From NCBI GenBank assembly GCA_023408315.1, contig JAEYKI010000008.1, positions 641,318 to 705,317 of the forward strand: a stretch of DNA of 64,000 nt, written 5' to 3'. Below are positions 61,636-64,000 of the stretch, in pieces. A program made the translations under genes and the position numbers. Every line of letters starts with the position of its first letter. The stretch's first letter is position 1. Below the pieces are notes generated by a model, which saw nothing but the letters and a program-made list of their open reading frames with translations, had not been told where the DNA came from and did no database searches. Origin of the DNA: Bacillota bacterium (GTDB lineage Bacteria; Bacillota; Clostridia; Christensenellales; Christensenellaceae).

Positions 61636-62187
61636 CTAGTTGACTATGCCAAGTTCAGACGCGTTCACCATAGGCATCATTGTTGGCTGACTATCAATGT
61701 TTTGGGAACTTACGCTTCCTGTAACAATTCCTTTGATTGTAACTGTTTGATTTTTCTTTAGATCCATCTTTTCGTTCGGATCCAAATAGTTGATAAGCGC
61801 AAAGCGGCCTTCGCCTACCTCTATATTGAATATAAGGATCCCCTGATTGTTGACCGGTTCTTTATAGACTGTTCCCTCAATCTGAACATTTTTACCAGCA
61901 TAATTGTCCGGGTTGGCAAATAAGTCTTCCATTTGGCTAGCAATAATAGCGTCTGAAGAGGCTTCCGGCACCACACCCTCAGAAAGATCGCCGCCTGTTT
62001 CCGGAAAAACCTGGTCGGCCAGATCCTGTAACTCATTCCTTGATGCTTGCTCCGTAGAGGGTGTTTCAGTTGTTTTATTAAAATAATTTAGGATGAATTG
62101 CCCAAAAAAGATATATATAACCAGCAGCGCTATAACTAGCAGTAAAATAATGATAATAATATTTTTTTTATTTTTTTGCTTTTCCAT
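61636..62187 (-). CDS. Membrane-anchored OB-fold protein (tRNA_anti-like)
   Basis: Protein of 183 aa with one N-terminal helix ('IIIIILLLVIALLVIYIFFG'), an acidic linker and an OB-fold-like domain at about 85-175: 'DNYAGKNVQIEGTVYKEP', 'RFALINYLDPNEKMDLKKNQ', 'VTIKGIVTGSV'. Resembles the tRNA_anti-like family (PF12869), found in many Gram-positive surface proteins of unknown role. ATG at 62187 with GGGTGGA 4 nt upstream. The outside location makes nucleic-acid binding unlikely. Confidence 0.78.
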   Translation of the reverse strand: MEKQKNKKNIIIIILLLVIALLVIYIFFGQFILNYFNKTTETPSTEQASRNELQDLADQVFPETGGDLSEGVVPEASSDAIIASQMEDLFANPDNYAGKNVQIEGTVYKEPVNNQGILIFNIEVGEGRFALINYLDPNEKMDLKKNQTVTIKGIVTGSVSSQNIDSQPTMMPMVNASELGIVN

Positions 62188-62360
62188 AATTCCACCCTTT
62201 TTTAAAAACAGTTTGCCGCCTTTACCCTATAAATTGTTATAGATAAACCGTTCACCTATGCTAAAACCACTGATACAAGACATGTACCTTTACGGAACAA
62301 TACAGCCAACGGCTATTCACATACAGTATCGTTTAGTTGCGCGCTCAGTGTTGTAGCCAG

Positions 62361-64000
62361 TTAACTGCTTGGCGCTAGGCTTGGGCTGAGTGTTACACTC
62401 GGTTCAGAACTTGGCGTTGCGCTTGGTTCAACGCTGGGCGTCTGGCTGGGCTCCGCACTTGGCGTTGCGCTTGGTTCAACGCTGGGCGTCGCGCTGGGTT
62501 CCGGACTTGGAGTCGTGCTGGGTTCCGGACTTGGAGTCGTGCTGGGTTCCGGACTCGGAGTCGTGCTGGGTTCCGGACTTGGAGTCGCGCTGGGTTCAAT
62601 ACTAGGCAGTACCGTCATCATGGTCATTGTACTTTGAATAGTTGAAGGCCTTGTTTTAATCCTTTGGATGATCTGCATGATGCTATTACCGTAAGTGGAA
62701 CCTGTCGCCCATCTGCCCGACAGCGCCTGTACCGTGGGCGCGCAGCCTCTTGATACATAGCCAAACCTTGGATCCAGAGGCTGTCCGTTAAGGGTTATAT
62801 TCACAGGCACTGTGGAAGCGGACGCATAAGCCTTCAAGTGCTGTACCTGCGCGATGATGCCTTCTTCTATATTGGCAAACGTGTTGCCCGGGACGCCGCC
62901 TCCCGTGGCGCCCAATCCTGCAAAATTAAACTGGCCGATGGAAACATCCCCGCCAAATTGCAGATATCCCGTTTCATGGCACATCTGCGCCCAAGCGACC
63001 TCGGGCTTCACGCCTTCTTTTGTGGCAATGTCATAATACATCTGCGCGAGTTGGAAGACATTCGTAACCTGCGTCACGCTTGTAAGGTTCGCGCTGAGCA
63101 ATGCCGCACTGCGCACCGGCACTCCGGCATAAAACGCCGGGAATGACTTTCCATTTGCGCTGGCATAGCTATTGTAATCGTTGGCCATCTGCGCCACCGT
63201 GGCCTCGGGCGAACCCATGATCAGATAGCCGACCGCAATGGGGTCAATTTGTATAGCAGTGCTGCCCATAAATCCAAAATTGCCGTTTATATCCGTGCCA
63301 TATACATGTATATTATATTTGCCGGTATCATTTTTATGGTTGGCAATGTCTGCCTGCGCAAACCAATTGCCTTTGCCGTCATATGTTCCATTGTACCATT
63401 TTAAATCATCCTGGCCGCCGTTTTGACTCCATACCCCAAACTGTACGCTTTTCACACCATTGTCATCCTTGACATTTGCCGCCATCATATCAAATTTAGG
63501 TGAATAGGACGGGCTGGAGCTTGTAATCACAGCGGACATCGTGGGCGGCGTGCTATCTACATGATCAAGCACAATGGCAATCGACCCCATGAAATCGAAG
63601 TTGCCAAGACCATCCGTCCCATAAGCATGGATCAAATATTTGCCGGTATCGTTCTTATGTTTCGCGGCGTCCATATCCGCTAGCCATATGCCGTCCCCTA
63701 CCTTCGCGCCCTCATACCACCTAAGGTCGTCCTGTCCGTTCTTTTCGCTCCATACCGCAAACCGTACGCCTGCAACGCCGTTGTCATCCATCACCCCAAA
63801 CGCCGCGGCCGAGAATTTGGCGGTTTTGGAAGGACTGGTGCTGGTCGCCATGGAACTCAGCTTGGGCGCAGAGGTGTCCGGCTGCAGGGTGAACGTTGTG
63901 GATCCTATCTTGCCCGTATTCCCAGCTTTGTCCGTTCCGTATACGTGCACTTGATACAATCCAGTATCCTTAGGATTGGACAGCTTGAAATCCGCCGTCC
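62361..64000 (-). CDS. Secreted glucosaminidase-domain protein with GBS-Bsp-like repeats (partial)
   Basis: C-terminal 546 residues of a larger exported protein; the N-terminus lies beyond 64000. At least three GBS-Bsp-like repeats of about 85 aa ('GVAGVRFAVWSEKNGQDD', 'GVKSVQFGVWSQNGGQDD', with 'YLIHAYGTDGLGNFDFMGS'). These are followed by a glucosaminidase domain ('EGVKPEVAWAQMCHETGYLQ', 'GQFNFAGLGATGGG', 'RFGYVSRGCAPTVQALSGRW'), with the catalytic Glu probably in 'CHETG'. It ends in a Pro/Ser/Glu repeat tail without LPxTG or membrane anchor. Role: peptidoglycan cleavage at the cell wall. Confidence 0.9.
   Translation of the reverse strand, partial: TADFKLSNPKDTGLYQVHVYGTDKAGNTGKIGSTTFTLQPDTSAPKLSSMATSTSPSKTAKFSAAAFGVMDDNGVAGVRFAVWSEKNGQDDLRWYEGAKVGDGIWLADMDAAKHKNDTGKYLIHAYGTDGLGNFDFMGSIAIVLDHVDSTPPTMSAVITSSSPSYSPKFDMMAANVKDDNGVKSVQFGVWSQNGGQDDLKWYNGTYDGKGNWFAQADIANHKNDTGKYNIHVYGTDINGNFGFMGSTAIQIDPIAVGYLIMGSPEATVAQMANDYNSYASANGKSFPAFYAGVPVRSAALLSANLTSVTQVTNVFQLAQMYYDIATKEGVKPEVAWAQMCHETGYLQFGGDVSIGQFNFAGLGATGGGVPGNTFANIEEGIIAQVQHLKAYASASTVPVNITLNGQPLDPRFGYVSRGCAPTVQALSGRWATGSTYGNSIMQIIQRIKTRPSTIQSTMTMMTVLPSIEPSATPSPEPSTTPSPEPSTTPSPEPSTTPSPEPSATPSVEPSATPSAEPSQTPSVEPSATPSSEPSVTLSPSLAPSS
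62382..62597 (-). repeat. 24-bp tandem repeats coding for a Pro/Ser tail
   Basis: Nine units of 24 bp encode the octapeptide pattern EPSxTPSx (for example 'EPSTTPSPEPSTTPSP'). Several units are nearly identical in DNA, so copy number may vary by slippage. The tail follows the glucosaminidase domain and may span or bind the cell wall. Confidence 0.85.

Noticed and set aside
62382..62597. Tandem repeats as a CRISPR array
   Set aside because: Units are contiguous without spacers and in frame with a coding tail.

Overview
The window looks like chromosomal DNA of an anaerobic Gram-positive bacterium of the Clostridia. The reasons are strong AGGAGG-type ribosome binding sites, lipoproteins whose mature N-termini are rich in Ala, Ser and Glu, a YesM/YesN-type two-component system, a nitrogenase-like reductase, iron-sulfur flavoenzymes and GerMN, YhgE and YfhO proteins. 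I saw no rRNA, tRNA, CRISPR array or prophage. Base composition is moderate in the catabolic part (about 7-30 kb) and clearly AT-richer in the surface polysaccharide part (about 37-62 kb).

Layout. (1) 1-6.2 kb, minus strand: an operon of an unusual double ATPase, a YesN-like response regulator and a YesM-like kinase ends in a good terminator. It is followed by a sugar-binding lipoprotein and the start of a normal sugar ABC ATPase, probably the regulated transporter. (2) 6.5-14.7 kb: an iron-type DtxR-family regulator and an AraC-type regulator flank a minus-strand operon. That operon encodes a NifH-like reductase, two NifD/NifK-like subunits and a siderophore/heme/cobalamin-type ABC importer. 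Three perfect GTTAG-N6-CTAAC palindromes lie in the control region, one exactly at the predicted start of the AraC transcript. This is the best candidate for an undescribed system: an imported metal chelate or tetrapyrrole that is reduced by a nitrogenase-like enzyme. (3) 14.8-25.5 kb, minus strand: an amine/amino-acid catabolic cluster. It has two NitT/TauT-type ATPase-permease pairs with one binding protein, a cytidylate-kinase-like protein, a four-subunit FAD/Fe-S dehydrogenase resembling dye-linked proline or hydroxyproline dehydrogenases, an ornithine cyclodeaminase homologue and an AraC regulator. (4) 25.8-30.3 kb, plus strand, divergent from (3): an amidohydrolase, an N-carbamoylputrescine-amidase-like hydrolase, a Rid protein and a glutamate dehydrogenase. 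Together (3) and (4) read as uptake and breakdown of a nitrogen-rich organic compound, with ammonium and 2-oxo acid handled by the last enzyme.

(5) 30.3-33.3 kb: a TetR regulator divergent from a YhgE/Pip-type membrane protein. (6) 33.4-36 kb: a cupin-AraC regulator divergent from a second glutamate dehydrogenase, with 19-bp direct repeats flanking the predicted promoter. (7) 36-37.1 kb: a scrap zone with a frameshifted IS66 TnpA, a possible methyltransferase fragment and a broken ImmA/IrrE-type peptidase. (8) 37.1-61.6 kb, minus strand: a cell-surface polysaccharide locus. It holds UDP-glucose dehydrogenase and UDP-glucuronate epimerase (making UDP-galacturonate), a GerMN lipoprotein, a Wzx-type flippase, several glycosyltransferases, a pyruvyltransferase fused to a ferredoxin/FrhB module, tandem GT39-like proteins, a polyprenyl-phosphate glycosyltransferase, a YfhO protein and a Wzm/Wzt-type ABC exporter. 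(9) 61.6-64 kb: an OB-fold membrane-anchored protein and the C-terminal part of a secreted glucosaminidase with GBS-Bsp-like repeats and a low-complexity Pro/Ser tail.

All calls come from reading translations and DNA by eye. Family names are by motif recognition, not database search.
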